From Desulfuromonas sp. (GTDB lineage: Bacteria > Desulfobacterota > Desulfuromonadia > Desulfuromonadales > Desulfuromonadaceae): a DNA stretch of 63,535 nucleotides. The notes below the pieces were generated by a model that saw nothing but the letters and a program-made list of their open reading frames with translations, was not told the origin of the DNA and made no database searches. A program made the position numbers and the translations under genes. Location: positions 1 through 63,535 of the forward strand of contig PKUE01000054.1 of the NCBI GenBank assembly GCA_002869685.1. The letters are read 5' to 3'. This document shows positions 62,761 to 63,535 of the stretch, one piece after another (position 1 is the stretch's first letter; each line of letters begins with the position of its first letter).

Positions 62761-63519
62761 ATGGACCCCGTCAATATCATCATTGCCGAAGACAACCCGA
62801 AGGACTTCGAATTTCTTGAGCTTCTGCTTGCGGAGCATCCCCAGGCTTCCTTCCAGATTTCCCGCGCAGCGAATGGCCAGGATGCTCTGGAAATGGCGCT
62901 GAGCACCGATCTGCCCTTGGTCATCAGCGACATTCAGATGCCAGAGATGAACGGCATCGACTTTGCCAAGGCCCTATGGGACCAGAAACCTCAGGCCCGG
63001 ATCATTTTCTGGAGCCAATTTAAAGACGAGATGTATGTCCGCTCCCTGTTGCGTATTGTGCCACCGGAGACGGTGTACGGTTATATCCTCAAATCCAACA
63101 CCAAAGAACGCATTGCCGGTGCTGTTGTCACCGTATTGATCGACGAACAGTGCTGGATCGACCCGGAGGTGCGCAAGGTTCAGGGGCGCACCGGCCACAG
63201 CCAGACGGCTCTGTCCGATATCGAGTTTGAAGCGCTGATCGACATCTCCCTGGGATTGACAGACAATCTGATCGCCCAACGCCGTTATCTGTCACGGCGA
63301 GGTGTCCAGAGTCGTCTCAACTCGCTGTACAACAAACTAAGTATCGATCAGGAGCAATTCCAAGCCGAGAAAGTCGGTGAAGCCTTTAACCCCCGCAACC
63401 GGGCGGTATCTGTCGCCATCCACCGCGGTTTGATCAACTCATTCGAACTTGAGCACGAGGAAAAAGAACTTCAGCAATGGTTGATTCAATTCAAACAGCG
63501 CCATAAAATCAACGACTGA
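62761..63519 (+). CDS. response regulator with LuxR-like helix-turn-helix and C-terminal extension
   Basis: 252 residues. Receiver with AEDNPKD, phosphoacceptor VISDIQMPEMNG (Asp near 55) and YILKSN. A degenerate LuxR-type helix-turn-helix follows (TALSDIEFEALIDISLGLTD, RGVQSRLNSLYNKLSI, about 155-200). An extra 45 residues at the end (FELEHEEKELQQWLIQFK) are helical and charged, beyond the usual NarL length of about 215. GGAG precedes the ATG. The pair resembles NarX/NarL, ligand unknown. Only 16 bp remain after the stop. Confidence 0.88.
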   Translation: MDPVNIIIAEDNPKDFEFLELLLAEHPQASFQISRAANGQDALEMALSTDLPLVISDIQMPEMNGIDFAKALWDQKPQARIIFWSQFKDEMYVRSLLRIVPPETVYGYILKSNTKERIAGAVVTVLIDEQCWIDPEVRKVQGRTGHSQTALSDIEFEALIDISLGLTDNLIAQRRYLSRRGVQSRLNSLYNKLSIDQEQFQAEKVGEAFNPRNRAVSVAIHRGLINSFELEHEEKELQQWLIQFKQRHKIND

Positions 63520-63535
63520 CCTGGCACCACTACGA

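Overview
The window reads as chromosomal core DNA of a Gram-negative anaerobe, most likely a Desulfuromonadales bacterium (Desulfuromonas/Pelobacter/Geobacter relatives). Supporting this are the PrkA-DUF444-SpoVR operon with an extra PrkA-like gene, two adjacent sodium:solute (acetate-type) symporter modules, a hemA-hemD-hemB-ccsB cluster for heme and cytochrome c, NifX-like/DUF134 genes, many small Fe-S and Cys-rich proteins, a TolC-type outer membrane system, and sigma54/GAF and two-component regulators. Taxonomy is inferred from gene content only. I saw no rRNA, convincing tRNA, CRISPR array, insertion sequence or prophage.

Layout. 1-1.4 kb: an AIM24/TIGR00266 protein cut by the window edge, and a membrane protein. 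1.4-9.0 kb (minus): a four-gene stress-type operon, PrkA kinase, DUF444, SpoVR and a second divergent PrkA-like ATPase, preceded by a sigmaS-like promoter element. 9.2-14.2 kb: two symporter modules, each with a small membrane partner (DUF4212 or DUF485 type), plus an unlisted 52-residue membrane protein gene. 14.3-20.1 kb: a Cys-motif GAF-PAS protein, a large uncharacterised protein, a PhnP-like hydrolase and a YgiQ radical SAM protein. 20.1-25.2 kb: a MacAB-TolC-like export operon. 25.4-28.6 kb: hemC, two paralogous NifX-like proteins with a DUF134 regulator and a palindromic operator, and a QueG-like Fe-S protein. 28.6-29.3 kb: about 730 bp without a recognisable gene but with strong hairpins and a possible structured RNA.

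29.3-42.1 kb: RdgC, a CGGC protein, a ferredoxin, chorismate synthase, a LysE exporter, glycosyltransferases, an outer membrane barrel protein, and a rhodanese followed by an Fe-S oxidoreductase fused to a TVP38 membrane domain. Several genes here overlap head-to-head or tail-to-tail. 42.3-45.1 kb: a 937-residue GAF/sigma54 activator. 45.1-51.2 kb (minus): an M16 peptidase, hemB, hemD, hemA, ccsB and a SIS protein. 51.4-56.8 kb: trxA (plus), then a tightly overlapping minus-strand operon prmA-rsmE-RDD-dapF-HAD-dtd-yjgA for translation quality and housekeeping. 56.8-63.5 kb (plus): a small ORF overlapping ppsR, an OmpR/histidine kinase pair, a DegP-type protease, and a NarX/NarL-like kinase and regulator.

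Working together: the symporters, heme and cytochrome genes, PpsR (control of PEP synthesis from pyruvate) and the Fe-S proteins fit an acetate- or pyruvate-using respiratory anaerobe. The kinase/SpoVR operon, HtrA protease and efflux system form a stress and envelope layer. All functions are read from sequence motifs and family knowledge; no search was run.
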